64,000 bases of DNA from Icerya purchasi (GCA_039619475.1 CM077115.1:504887352-504951351); one strand, 5' to 3'; counted from the first letter of the stretch, positions 45,258 to 57,802 are shown. The notes: a model not told the origin generated them from the sequence alone. Translations and numbers: made by a program.

Positions 45258-47429
45258 GTCGAGATTGATGTGTAAGATTAAAGTGAGTGGCTGCGGGCGT
45301 AGCAAATGTTACCAGCAATATCGATTAATAGAAGACCGTGCCTAGAAGAACTGTCTTTTATTGTGTGAGCGTGTATGTTGGGGAACGTTTAATCCTTCTG
45401 CAAATAAACTCGCGATTATTACAGTAAATAACGATAATATGAGCACCAGAACATTTCGCTGCTTTCGAATCTGCTTGACCCCCCCCCCCCCCTATCGTTA
45501 GTGACGAATATGTGTGAGTAGAAGCATTTTCTCCGTATGTTCTTTATCTGTGTTGTTAGCATTAGGTATCGTACGGTATCATTTACATATGTATTTCTTG
45601 TCATTAGTGAAATCCGGTTCATTTGCTTCTCTGTTGTATGATTTGTTAATATCGATGTGTCAACATTTATTTTGTTTTGTTTTATAAGATTGTTTTTGAT
45701 TTACACTTACAATGTCGTTCGTTATTATTAAATTTTTTTTTGCTATTGCTTGATGAGTTCTATTCTTGCTACATTATTATGCCTTTTTGTTCTCTATTGG
45801 TTGAAGCAGGAAACAACCGACTGTTCTATGATCTATAGCTTTGCTAACATTATTTGCTATACATTGCTGGACATTTTATCTTATCTTTAATGTTACATGT
45901 AATTTCGATCGTTTCTCTCGCTGGTATTGATCACATCCTGTATGCGCCGAGTAAACAGCCTCAGTTTCCGCAAAACATTTTACCTTTTTCTAGCCTTAAA
46001 TCTTTCCTGATTGCTATTCATGTGCTCGGTTGTTTGTTATTTAACGCTTTTCCACTTTGCTTCTTTTTCCGCTGTTGCGTTAATGTTATTTACTTCGTTC
46101 TTTTTAATCTGCAAGATTAACTATAAAATTTCAACTAGTGCTTTACGTACTGTGCGTTCTTTGGAATCAATAATTTTTTAAAACCTTTCATTCCGCGCTC
46201 CGATGAAGTGCTATGACATCAAATATAGGATCCCTTTCCTTATTCTGGTAAATTGATTTGCTCCATACACGAATTTGGCCGTAGTTTTCTTATTGTATGG
46301 ATCAACTTTTTGGTTTCTCTTCTAAATCAGTTCTGGAGTCGATTAAGTTCTTCGAAATGAAAATCGCGTACGTGTATGAGTTGTGTTTTAGTAATAATTG
46401 TTGTTTTCTTCAAATTCCTTCTTAATTTGAATGTAATTTAGTGTGGACTAACTGAAACCCGTCGAAACTCGACGAAGTGATAATTATTTAAATAGCTATT
46501 TCACGGCCAAACCTGAATCAATAGCGTTCACATTGCCTGACGGAGTGCAAAAAAGAATCATCGTACAACACTTATGGCCGTACTTGAGTTAACAGCCCCC
46601 ACAAATGCTTAATGAGAATCAAAAGTACGAGCAACCATGCTGCACTATGGGTTACAGTTAACAGTGTTCATAATGGCGAAAGGGTAGTTAATCACCGTGC
46701 AGTATCATTTTATCACTATTTTTCTTAATATTATTATCGATAGAATGGTCAAAATATGTTATAATAACAGGGTATATCGAACAGTATGATTTGATGTAAA
46801 GGAACCAAATCCTAAAACGTTAAAATATCCAGCATCAACATTATCAGAAAATAATAAATTGCAAAAAAACATTACCTAAAACTGTGATCATCATTCATCC
46901 CGACTTTAAATGAATAGCTAGGATATAATTGACACTTATACATTGTAACTCACTGTGACCAGCATATTCGCCATCTAAAGATATCATCAAATTGTCATAT
47001 TCAGCTGCACTGCTTATTGCTAATCTATATGCAAAATTACCGACAATGATGAAGTCCTGATAATGAAGTTCCCCCAGTCACACTTAATTTATAAACTATT
47101 TATAATCAAAGTCGACGATGACAGCTGTGTCACCACTTTGATAATAAACAATACGAAATTGCGCGAAATAAACAATTACCATCTCCTAAATCAGGAATTA
47201 TTACAATTAAATCAAAATATAAATACAAATATTTACCGAAATCACCTTTACGAACGAAGACCAGCTTCATAAGGACAAATATTTATCATAGCTGTCTTCT
47301 TTGAGGGCAAGGCCAAACGTACATTAGCCGGTAGTAAATTGTAGTATAATTTCATTTTTTGTTCTGAGAAGTTTATTTTTATTCATTTTCAGTTTTTATT
47401 CTGCATCTTAAAATACAGCAGACGCACTC
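45258..47429. other. Gene-free sequence
   Basis: No feature is supported apart from a C run at about 45,479-45,492. Short open frames here are T-rich and without motifs. Confidence 0.4.
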
Positions 47430-48110
47430 CTAAATAACTAAAATCGATGAAATGAGGGTCAATGGCCGTTAGTAAAAAAAAACAGAAATTTTTGACCTTT
47501 AAATAAACAAACATTATAACCCTTTCGAACTTTTTAAACATTGATGGCTCATCTACAGGTTATGGGCTTCTATTTAAAAAATTAAAATCGCTGAAATAGG
47601 GGCCGCTGGCCGATTGTAGCAAGGAACAAATTTATTTTTCATGTGTATGGGTTTTACTTTTTTTTTTTAATTTTTTAAAGTTATGTTGACACATCTAGAG
47701 GATTTTTCCTTCTATTCGAAATAAAAAAAATATTGTCAAAGTCAGCCAATTGCAGACTGTTAGCCGATTGTCGAAAAAAGACGCTTACAATTTCTAACGC
47801 GTTTTATTTTTAATATATAGGTTTACACCGTTTTTTTAAACCTTTTAGTCATAAATCGCCTATTAGTTGTAAACTTTTATATTAAAAAAAAATGAGTAGG
47901 TAAAATAGCGAGCACTGGGCAGCAGTCGAAAGATGGCGCGCCTTGCACTTCAAATATATATACATTAATACATTTGTTTAGCTTATCTAAAAGTCCATAA
48001 GCTTCCGTTTAAAAAAAAAAAAAATTAAATCGGTCAAATGGAGGTCGCTGGCCGATTGTCAAAAGAAACAGAAAGAAAACGCTGTGTGCTTTAAATATAT
48101 GGATATTTTG
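47430..48110. repeat. Degenerate tandem array, unit ~150-190 bp
   Basis: Four or so copies containing AAAATCG(A/C)TGAAAT, GG(G/T)C(A/C/G)..TGGCCGATTGT (near 47,612, 47,765 with AGCCGATTGT, and 48,052), ACATCTA(C/G)AGG and CTTC(T/C)(A/G)TTTAAAAAA blocks in the same order. It leads directly into repeat X. Confidence 0.6.
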
Positions 48111-48134
48111 TTGAAAACCAACATATATATATAC

Positions 48135-49371
48135 TTATTAATTACAACGTAATTCTCAGGCTACCCCCATTAAAAAAAAAGTCCAAAAAAAATGTTCCAA
48201 TTTTATGTAACGTTTGTTATATTTTATAGGATTTTTGTTAATGTTATTTAAAAAATGTCACAATTTTATGTAACGAAACAATGTCTTAATTTTTAACCGA
48301 CTTCAAAAAAAGAAAAGGTATTTAATTCGACTGTTTTTTTTTTTTTTTTTTTTTATGTGTGCTACCTCAGAAGTTTCTTCTAGGTGAACCGATTTTAATG
48401 ATTCTTCTTTTAATTAAAAGGTGGCGCTTCTCATGTAGTCCCATTTAAATTTTATTAAGATCTGAACGGTAGTTTTTGAGTTATCCTTAATAATGCGGGA
48501 GATTGAAGCTTTTTGGATGCTCTTCATTCATGATTGGTTTCACCGTCGGGTTAGATTTATTCACTTAAAATACTGTAAATTGCCAAAATACCATGGAAAT
48601 GTAGCTTTTGATGTTTTCACACCGTGGAAATACAGTTCAAAATAAAGAAATCGATTTTTTTCAAGTATAAAGTATGGAGAATAATGTGAAAAAATTGATT
48701 TTTAACAAGAAAAAAAATCAAGTGTAAAGCTAAAAATTGTAAAATAAGATGCTTTTTTACAAAAAATAAATACCGACTTCAAGGTTTATTATAGAAAATT
48801 TAAAAATACACTAAAAAGTAAAAAATAATTACTCCCGATGAGAAAATATATATCAGAGTGACATACCCTTAAAGATGATACTATCGTAATTCTTATACAA
48901 CATTAATACCTTAATCAGAGTCTGCATCAAATTTTCATATTAAAATAATAATTAAAAACTTCATTAAATTATTCCTAGATATTGTAATATGAATTTGATG
49001 CCGACTCTGATTAAGGTATTAATGTTGTATAAGAATTAGGATATCACCCTTAAGGTGTTATATTACACTTTGATATATATTTTCTAATCGGGGGTAATTA
49101 TTTTTTACTTTTTAGTGTATTTTTAAATTTTCTATAATAAACCTTGAAGTCGGTATTTATTTTTTGTAAAAAAACGTTTTTATATAATGAAGGTTAAATG
49201 TTAAAATAGGATTTTTCTAATTATATTTTTTTTTTTTTGTGTTGATGCCAGTAAGAATTACGTTGTAAATTTTGATCATTTTATACAAAGTATAGAAGAG
49301 AAAGAGACAGAAATTAGAGCAAGGAGGGTCAAGGAGCACAGTCCCTTGCGGGGCCAAAATGGCCAAATTAT

Positions 49372-49376
<5 letters not shown>
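48135..49376 (+). repeat. Repeat X, copy 1, interrupted by Y1
   Basis: Parts 48,135-48,292 and 49,183-49,376 together match the uninterrupted X copy at 63,232-63,590: ATTAATTACAACGTAATT, TGTTATATTTTATAGGATTT, then GTGTTGATGCCAGTAAGAAT and AAGTATAGAAGAGAAAGAGA. The gap is filled by Y1. Flanked on the right by a TA microsatellite. Confidence 0.85.
48293..49182 (+). repeat. Repeat Y, copy 1 (palindromic element, ~890 bp)
   Basis: Begins TTAACCGACTTCAAA and runs through GTTACC-type blocks (GCTACCTCAGAAG, GTGAACCGATTTT) into a palindromic 3' half: left arm about 48,751-48,944, right arm about 48,983-49,176, the arms carrying AATACCGACTTCAAGG and CCTTGAAGTCGGTATT. Near-identical to Y2. No coding capacity. 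The 5' motif, as I recall, is widespread in insect genomes. Confidence 0.85.

Positions 49377-49452
<76 letters not shown>
49376..49452. repeat. TA microsatellite
   Basis: About 35 TA dinucleotides at the right end of repeat X copy 1. Confidence 0.95.
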
Positions 49453-49453
<1 letters not shown>

Positions 49454-49751
49454 TTGTATGTTTTTTTAAGTTGCCTGATATTTTTTCATTAAGTTTTCTT
49501 GATAAGTGGAACATTTTCTCTCTACATTTTTGCATGTTGCTGTGCCAGATTTCATACTTGTGTAATTTTTAATAATTAGTTTATTTGTGCAGAGGAAGTG
49601 CTGCATAATTTGATGTCATCCATGTTTATCGGTGGTTTATCTTTTAGCTGTTATTTTTGTGTTTCAATCCTTTATTTCGGATTATATAAGTATGTCCGTG
49701 GTAAGATAAATCGCTGTTCTCGATTTGTGGAAGGTAGTTGTGCAGTTTTTT

Positions 49752-49803
49752 TTTTTTTTGCCCCAGCTTTCGTCTTTTGGCCAGTCTATACCCAGATCTA
49801 ATT
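49752..49803 (+). repeat. ~50-bp dispersed repeat, copy 2
   Basis: CCCAGCTTTCGTCTTTTGG followed by CCAGTCTATACCCAGATCTAA; partner of 40,905-40,962. Confidence 0.6.
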
Positions 49804-49869
49804 AATTGCCTGTCCCTTCTTATATTTTAACATTAGCAGTTTTTAAAAAAACATGTAACGCCTTACATT

Positions 49870-50300
49870 CTAAAGAAACTGCCTCCTTTACTATTTAGTA
49901 TGCAGTTATCGGTAATGTGTGTAAAATTTATTTAAAATTCCTTTCACCAATTCTTCTCTTTCCTTTTTATATCTCTCACAGTGCTATACTATATGTTCGA
50001 TCGATCCTTCCAATCCGCATTCATTACAGTTATTATTATTTATTAACCCTAATCCTGCCAAACGTAACGGTGTCCGGCGATGGCCCAATGTTGTACGACA
50101 TATTGTACAAATATAATCTCGTTCCAAACCTTTTCCCTTAAACTACGGATCCTTTTCTATTTTGCTCTTAATGGAGTAATATATTTTCCCTTTTATTTCA
50201 CTCCTGATTTTATACTATGCGCTCCACCTTCTAGCTATATCTTCTCTTATATAAGGAACGAATTTCTTCCAGTTTAACTTAATTTCCCCCGGTTTTTATA
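49870..50300 (-). pseudogene. LINE ORF2 C-terminal relic with zinc knuckle
   Basis: Minus-strand translation contains RTTLGHRRTPLRLAGLGL and CNECGLEGSIEHIV followed by a stop and HCERYKK. This is the C-terminal C-x2-C...H-x4-C knuckle that follows RNase H in many LINE proteins. It contains stops. Confidence 0.6.
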
Positions 50301-50481
50301 TTACCCCTTTTTACATAAATTGTCTTTTTTTTTTTAATACGTTTATTTATTGTCGCTCAGCAACTCTGGCTATTTGCAACGAATACATAAAGTTTACATC
50401 TTATAAATAGATTACATAGCGATTGATTTTAAATATTTCATAGGATTTTACGACAGATTTAAATTTAAGTTAGTTTATATC

Positions 50482-51387
50482 TTATATTATACAGTACAAA
50501 GAGGTTGACTTTAAATATTTTATGAGATCTTTAGAAACCAATTCATCATCGCTCAAAATGTCGTAGAGCGATTTCCCCTCGAGGTTGCAGTTTTTTCTAT
50601 GTTCCACATATTTGTTACATTTGCACAGTAGATGTTGTACGGTAATGATTTCGTTGCAAGTATGGCTTTGAGGAGTTTGTGTTTTTTCTAAGATGTATTT
50701 ATGCGTTATCGAACAATGACCAATTCGGAGACGTGCTAGAACGATTTTTTCTTGTCGATTGGTTCGATACGATGTTTCCCAATGTTGCAGTTCCTTTTTG
50801 ATGAGAAATAATTTATTTGAACTTTGGGTTTGTTGCCATTCGGTTTGCCACTTTTTCTGAATAATTTTCCTAATTGATTTGGTTAACAACTTGTCCTCTT
50901 TTTTCGCCTTATTGATGCAAGAATTACCGAGTTGAAAGGTAGAATACCATGGAGGTCGATCTGGCGAGTGGATGGTATAAATAGGTTGAATGTAATTCAA
51001 TTCTGCAATTAATCCCATACACTGTATCGGAAATGGCTTTTGGATTCTGGATTTTTTATCATACTGTTGTACAAAGTTTGGAAACATGTTCTTTTGATTG
51101 GAAGGGTTTGCGGTGTTAGCTGTTAATTTGACGAAGTGTTTTAGCGACAAGAGACGTCTTCTGAGTTTTTCTCTGTGTGCAGGAATCCATTTAAGTTTGA
51201 CTATGTTATTTTGTTTATATAAGCTCATCACCAATTCTCTGATCTTTATTTCAATATTATACGGGTCTGTACTTTTTAATTCAACCAAACTGGCCTGCGA
51301 ATCTGATAAGATTAGAATCATCTTATCTTGTCGATTTCTCAGAAATTCCAGTGCCAGGACTATTGCATAAAGTTCCATCATAAACAA
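50482..51387 (-). pseudogene. LINE ORF2 fragment: RNase H plus zinc-knuckle C-terminus
   Basis: An open frame of 301 codons without a real start (opens with TTG). Seen: MELYAIVLALEFL with the catalytic E, LILSDSQASL with a catalytic D, WIPAH, and at the C-terminus RLRIGHCSITHKYIL and CNEIITVQHLLCKCNKY. The G-N-E-x-A-D block expected after WIPAH is missing in frame and replaced by basic residues, so an indel has damaged the domain. The same arrangement appears in the relic just to the left. I/R1/LOA-type LINEs carry this C-terminal order. Confidence 0.8.
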
Positions 51388-51754
51388 AACTATAAATCCT
51401 GTTCATTTTTAGATTACTGTAGTAAAAACCGGCCTACTAGTCTTGCATTGTCCTCTGATCCGCCAGTGTGTAAATGTTCGTAATCTAAATAATTTCTTAG
51501 CATTTTTTCAAATTGCCCGATATTTATATGTGATTATTTATTATATACATTTTATTATCCTCGATGTCTTATTAATGTCATATAGTTTTTGAATATTATT
51601 AGGAATGCGAGACACTATCAACGGATTTTTATGTGTAATCGGTGTTTCCTTATTTGCACCTCTATCTGTTTCTTTTACATTCTTTCCGTTGCTCTGTGAA
51701 AACAGTGCGTTGTGTGTGTGATAAATGTTGCAGTTTTCTTTACTATAGACTATT

Positions 51755-51755
51755 T

Positions 51756-51787
<32 letters not shown>

Positions 51788-51789
51788 TA
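51755..51789. repeat. CAT/ATC trinucleotide microsatellite
   Basis: About eleven ATC triplets. Confidence 0.9.
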
Positions 51790-52524
51790 TCGTTTCTATG
51801 AAGTCACCACGCGAAATTCCTTTCCGAGAGGATTGAAAAATCTTTAAAAATAAATCCAACTCTAAACTGCGTTCTAATACGTTCTCTATTCTATGCGCAT
51901 ACATTGTCGTTGATTAGCCCTCCGAATATAAACATTTTCTCGACCCACAAGTAAATAAAGAGAATACGAAGAACTAATTAAAAGTGGCCAACGGGCAGCT
52001 CCGAATACCGATGGAAGTGTACGCGCTGTTCTCTGGCCAAAGAGTAGTCTGACGAAAATAAACGCCTAGCAGATTTTTATTGTTAAAGCTGAATATTGCT
52101 AGCTCATCTGGTAATATAATCGGAAGAAGAAGTTAACTGTAATAAATTTTATCGGTGTTGGACGCTGCAGAAGAAAAATGTGGGTTTTTCGGCCTGTGTG
52201 TGGGTTAGAATTTGATTTTTTCTCGAAAAAACAACCGGGACTGAATCGTACTATGGTGCAGAGTCGTTCGGCTAACAAAACCGCGCGCACGTCTTCGTTT
52301 CGTTTACCGATGTGTAATTAATATGCTAATGTGATTGATTGCTTAATAATAAAAAGTTAATTGCTGCCAATTCAAACCCACACGCCCGCCACAATTTTTC
52401 AAGTTCTGCTACCTAATGAGCTAGCTTTTTTTCCTTAGGTCGCACATACCCGGCGTTAATGACCGGCACTAAAAGTCGAAAGTGTGTACTTCTAAGAATA
52501 CTTCACCAGTCGACACGCACACAC

Positions 52525-52529
<5 letters not shown>

Positions 52530-52572
<43 letters not shown>

Positions 52573-52592
52573 TAAATATATATATATATATA
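52530..52592. repeat. TA/TAAA microsatellite
   Basis: TA dinucleotides interrupted by a short AAAT run. Confidence 0.85.
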
Positions 52593-53107
52593 TGTGTGTA
52601 TGCATGTACTCGTATGTATGTAATGCGTTGTTACATCAATTGACCAAGAAATCGTTTCACGGCATTCGCGAGTTTTTAGCGAAAATAGAAAAACAACGAG
52701 CGCAATTTCATTCGTTGATATTTCATCTTCAGCGAGTTTTTTAAATGTCAATACGTTTAGAACTGGTTCGGCAAATATGAACCTCTCTGAAATAGGGATG
52801 CCGTTGGGTGCGCATGTGTTGTAAATAGTTGAGTTACGGAGCATTTGTCCGTTTTCGAATCAAAATATCTATTGCTAATACATTTTCAACGCACGCGCAT
52901 GCGCGTATATGCGTGTGTGTTTTGTAAAAACCGCATTATTGGAAACCTTGAACACGGCTAATTCTCAAGAAATTTCGGTTACATTTTGTTTCCATTTAAC
53001 ATTGCGGGGAATGAGCCAATTGGTAATTAGATTTTACAGGTAATTAAGGAAGACACACCAGCTCGTCATCGAAAAAAATAGAGCAGTTTCTTTGCGATAA
53101 CCCTAAT

Positions 53108-53440
53108 CAGGGCCGTGTCTGAGGAGGGGCCCTCCCCCCGAAATGTCTGCGAAATAATAGTTGCTTGAATTAAATGAACCGAAATTCAGAATAAGTTTAT
53201 TTCTTTTCAATTTTTGACAAAAGTGGAAAAGAAAATTAAAATTTTTATGAATTTAATGGAAACGACTATTTTTTGTTTTTATTGTAGTGTTCTCAAATAT
53301 TACATATACAATAATTGACTACAAGGCTTTAGTTTACCATTTATAAATAAATATATTTCATGATAACACTATATATGTATGCATAATTATAAAAATATTT
53401 TCGTACCCACACCGAAATTTCGGTCTAGATACGGCCCTTG
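53108..53440. mobile_element. hAT-like MITE 2 with 8-bp target duplication
   Basis: Begins CAGGGCCGTGTCTGAGG and ends with the inverse of CAAGGGCCGTATCTAGACC. Flanks are ACCCTAAT (53,100-53,107) and ATCCTAAT (53,441-53,448), 7 of 8 identical. The 333-bp interior is noncoding. Confidence 0.75.
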
Positions 53441-53448
53441 ATCCTAAT

Positions 53449-54928
53449 GTACATATAAGTCAATTATGGGTGGAGACAGATTTCTCTTTAATCTTCTTTT
53501 ACTGACGTATAAAACTTTACCTTATTTTTCATTGACCGCTGAAAATACGAATATAAGTTAAAACGTGTAAGAAAACGTTACACGTTGCAAATCATTTTAT
53601 AATGATACTTTCCGTGGCATCAGCGACATCTATCCTCTCCATTTAATAAGAAAACAACTTTCCCGCCATTAGGACAAGACCGGATACGTGTGTGAAGAGA
53701 AAACGGGAAACAGTTCAAAGCAAAAAAAAAAAAAAAAAAAAAAACCGGCAGGGCTAATTATTTTGATTTTATTATCGATTGTTTTTCTACGATGTTCTAT
53801 GTCCTAAAATTTGCCTTGATTATCTCCCCCATCAATTAGCGCTTAACTTTCAGGATCAAAAATTTTCGAGAAAGCAGCGGCTTAATGATGAAGGAGAAAA
53901 ATGATATTTCTCTCTAAAAAGGGAATTTTATTTTGCTTTATCGCGTTGTATGAATGAAAATCGATTAGTCATTTATCCGTGTAAAATCTGAAGAAGCATC
54001 AACTTAAAACAGTGCCATCGATTAAGTAAAAACGAAAAAATAACATGTTAAATAGAATTTTTCGCAAATAATCGTATTTTGAATTTTAATTATCGAAATT
54101 GATATTTAAGTGTAGATAAATCCGTAATCTGTTTGTTAAAATGGATAAATATAAAATAAATAAACTACGCTCTTATTAATAAACAAAAGTCAGTATAAAT
54201 TTATATATTAATAATAATTTAAAATTAAAATACCTCAGTCGTTAAACGTTTTCAGGCTATATGAACACTCAACTAGAACTAAAAATTCACTTCAGTTCCG
54301 CTTTTGATTTTTTTATTTATTTTACCGCCTTCAATTTATTTTTGTAAACGCTTTCCGGTCTGCGATTGAGGAGTTATCGCCTAACATTTATCTCTAAATC
54401 ATATAGACATGTAGAGTCCCGTTTTTTCAGTGCGTTTCTAGTTTTAATTGAGTGTACTCTGTGTTGTTAGCTAATGATGATATTACCGGAAAACGTTTCT
54501 TTAAATTTAAGTATTTTTATTTGAAGTTATTAAAATATAAATTCATTTATACTTCTTATTTTTTTTTATGTATAATTAATACATCAAATGCTTTAAAATT
54601 CTGAAACAATAAAAATCGGTATAAATATAGTACTTTTTTTTTAATTTTTCGAAAGTTCCGTGATAAGAAAATGAAATTTAAAATTTCAATTTAAAAAATC
54701 ATTAAAAGAAATGAAAATCTATATAGTAAATGGCTCACAAATTCGGATCGGAATTCAGAATGATCTTTGTTGCCTTTTTTAGTCAACAGAGTTTCTCATA
54801 ACTCACTGCTAAAAATCATAGTGATTTTACGCATATTATGTTGTGCTGACAAATAATTTATTAATACGTATTAACCAGTACAAATCTAAAATTTTTGCAT
54901 TATTTTCGATATTCATCCGAGTTTCAGT
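53449..54928. other. Gene-free AT-rich sequence
   Basis: Contains an A run at 53,722-53,743; nothing else is supported. Confidence 0.4.
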
Positions 54929-55720
54929 TTGAAAATGGAAACCTATTTTCACAATCGTTCAAAGGGGTTTCCCCCGTTAAATAACCTTTTCCTTTTTTTA
55001 ATAAAAATACGAATGAATAGAGAGTTACTTTTATCTTTCCTAGATACCGTCTGCAACTCTGTCATCCGTATTGCCACTGGCGCCTTTTATACCAACCTGC
55101 TCCCCCAATCTGAACAGCGAATTCGGTCTCTTCTCTTCACTTCAGACGGCTAGTTTGTCCGTTAACACTTCCTTGCCACTAGTTGGGCGATTCTTGATCT
55201 ACCTCTTTTTACTTTCTATTTGAAAATAAAATTCTCCTTTCCTACAAAAACCTCTCAGATAATCACTTCAAATTCAACTTAAAATCTCTATTTCCCCAAT
55301 AGTTTCTCGAATTTTCTTGACCCCTCCAATTCTGTCAATCTTTCTGCTAATTTCCCTCCGTGGCTCCTGATTTCCGCAGATATAAAACTGACCTTACTCA
55401 AATTCTGCAAAATCTCTCCTATACCTTCCTCACTTCATTCGTATAAAATTATAGTCCTAGAAAATTTCAAAATATCCTAACTTTATTTCTTGCTTCACCG
55501 AGATTATTTAAAATTAAATGAGCTCGTAAGATGTGTCTTCTCAGTCCTCAACTCTCCGTCGAAATTTCGTCTTCCCAAACAACTGCCGAAATCTTCGCAA
55601 TCCTAATACAATGCCTCAAATTTAAAATTTTTTCAGGTCCTCACTCCAGATATCTGAAGAATTCTGATTCTCTCCCAACAGTCTCTTATTACTTCAGAAT
55701 CCATAACCTTTCTATTCCAT
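54929..55720 (+). pseudogene. LINE relic (family C): thumb and RNase H parts
   Basis: Near 55,040-55,110: LDTVCNSVIRIATGAFYTN, the conserved post-RT block of LINE proteins. Near 55,580-55,680: QTTAEIFAILIQCLKF, the opening of an RNase H domain, followed by SDSLPTV. Several frames with stops. Confidence 0.6.
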
Positions 55721-55739
55721 TTTACAGCGCGTCATTTTT

Positions 55740-56540
55740 TTCCTACTCAACTCTCTTAGACCTTCCCATGCTTAATATTTCATATGGATCTCTGGCCACG
55801 TGGGAGTCTACGGCAATAGGTCTTTTTCTCGTGTCAATTGTTTCTGTTATCTTGGTATCCTTTTTGATAGTCGTTTGTCCTTCTCTGAACATATATCTGA
55901 TATCTTTCTGCTTCTACTATCAAAAGGATAAACTTGCGAGAGCTCTGTCGCCAACTAAATAGGGTGGCGATCCTTATATCCTTATTTCTCTTTACAAATC
56001 TATTATCCGTGCAAAATTTGATTATTGTTTTTTTATTTATGGTTGTGCGTACAAGTTTCGCCTCTCTCTAAATTAGATGTAATTCAAAACTCTTGTCTTT
56101 GTCTTTGTCTTGGCGCGCCTAAATCCTCCCCAATCCCCCCTGCTATTCTTGTTGAATGTAGTTCGTCACTTCTGTTCATTCGTAGATCTCATTTAGGCTA
56201 TCGTTTCCTTGTTAAACGTCTTCCACTCGCATCCTCTACTTTTGTTCTGTCCTTCCTTTCGATTTATGATAACTGGCGTTTTACTCCGGGCTAAACCTCT
56301 ATTCTAGCTTTTATTTCGCATCATCTTAGTTAATTTTGGTCTTGCACACTATCTCTTTTAATAATCTTCCCTATCTTTTTTCCTTTAACTTTACTGATCT
56401 CTTTCATCCTCCTAAGGTATTTATTCATCCCTCATTTTCTAAAAACCTCCCTCAAGCCGTAATTAAACAAGTATTCTACAGCACTATCGATTCCCTATTT
56501 CGTCTTCTCATGTTACTACAATACAGGAAAAAAAGATAAG
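55740..56540 (+). pseudogene. RNase H-bearing LINE relic (family B, copy 2)
   Basis: Near 55,970-56,050: DPYILISLYKSIIRAKFDY; near 56,060-56,240: LDVIQNSCLCLCLGAPKSS and SHLGYRFLVKRL. These match the thumb region of the 33-35.6 kb relic (LDRIQYFCLRLCL). It follows the family C relic in the same orientation, either by nested insertion or deletion. Confidence 0.6.
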
Positions 56541-56890
56541 GGAAGCATAATGAAACAAACAACAGTGTGAAGAGATTAAGTCACTACAAGACCAACACGA
56601 TTCAATTGGAAAGTGTTGCAGTTTGATAACGTGCGGATGCAGGGTAAAGTTAGACAGCAATCGCTTCGTGCTCGAGCTATCTCGCTGAACACAGATTGTA
56701 ATAATTTCAATTAACATCGTTTGTAAGCATTTTCATTTTTCCGATTGAAAAAGGCAAACATGAGAATATTAAAGTACTGTACAAAAAGCATTTTTATCAG
56801 TTTTTTTTCGATTCATGATTACTGTGAAAACCTTCCATTATTATTTTATTTACAAATAAAACATCTTACGTTTATACTCAATTATTCAAA

Positions 56891-57802
56891 TAAAATGCTT
56901 TTTTACAAAAAATAAATACCGACTTCAAGGTTTATTATAGAAAATTTAAAAATACACTAAAAAGTAAAAAATGATTACTCCCGATTAGAAAATATGTATC
57001 AGAGTGTGATATAACACCTTAAGGATGATATCCTAATTCTTATACAAGATTAATACTTTAATCAGAGTCGGCATCAAATTCATATTACAATATCTAGGAA
57101 CAATTTAATGAACATTTAATGCAGTTTTTAATTATTATTTTAATATGAAAATTTGAAGCAGACTCTGATTAAGGTATTAATGTTGTATAAGAATTACGAT
57201 AGTATCATCTTTAAGGGTATGTCACTCTGATATATATTTTCTCATCGGGAGTAATTATTTTTTACTTTTTAGTGTATTTTTAAATTTTCTATAATAAACC
57301 TTGAAGTCGGTATTTATTTTTTGTAAAAAAGCATCTTATTTTACAATTTTTAGCTTTACACTTGATTTTTTTTCTTGTTAAAAATCAATTTTTTCACATT
57401 ATTCTCCATACTTTATACTTAAAAAAAATCGATTTCTTTATTTTGAACTGTATTTCCACGGTGTGAAAACATCAAAAGCTACATTTCCATGGTAATTTGG
57501 CAATTTACAGTATTTTAAGTGAATAAATCTAACCCGACGGTGAAACCAATCATGAATGAAGAGCATCCAAAAAGCTTCAATCTCCCGCATTATTAAGGAT
57601 AACTCAAAAACTACCGTTCAGATCTTGATCAAATTTAAATGGGGCTACATGAGAAGTGCCACCTTTTAAATAAAAGAAAAATCATCAAAATCGGTTCACC
57701 TAGAAGAAACTTCTGAGGTAGCACACATAAAAAAAAAAAAATAAATGAAAATAAAAATGCAGTCGAATGGTATACCTCCTCTTTTTTTTTGAAGTCGGTT
57801 AA
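56891..57802 (-). repeat. Repeat Y, copy 2 (inverted relative to Y1)
   Basis: Read on the minus strand it begins TTAACCGACTTCAAA at 57,802 and follows Y1 block by block to AAAAAAGCATTTTA at 56,891, with only scattered differences and a short extra AATGTTCATTAAAT-like stretch in the palindrome centre. No target duplication is obvious. Confidence 0.85.

Larger units (their letters stand above)
51388..53099. other. Gene-free sequence
   Basis: Apart from the ATC and TA microsatellites there is no supported feature. Open frames overlapping the TA run are artefacts of the repeat. Confidence 0.4.

Noticed and set aside
49217..49453. Tyr/Ile-repeat frame
   Set aside because: Translation of the TA microsatellite.
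52530..52844. 104-residue minus-strand frame
   Set aside because: Its C-terminal part is microsatellite translation and the rest has no homology that I recognise.
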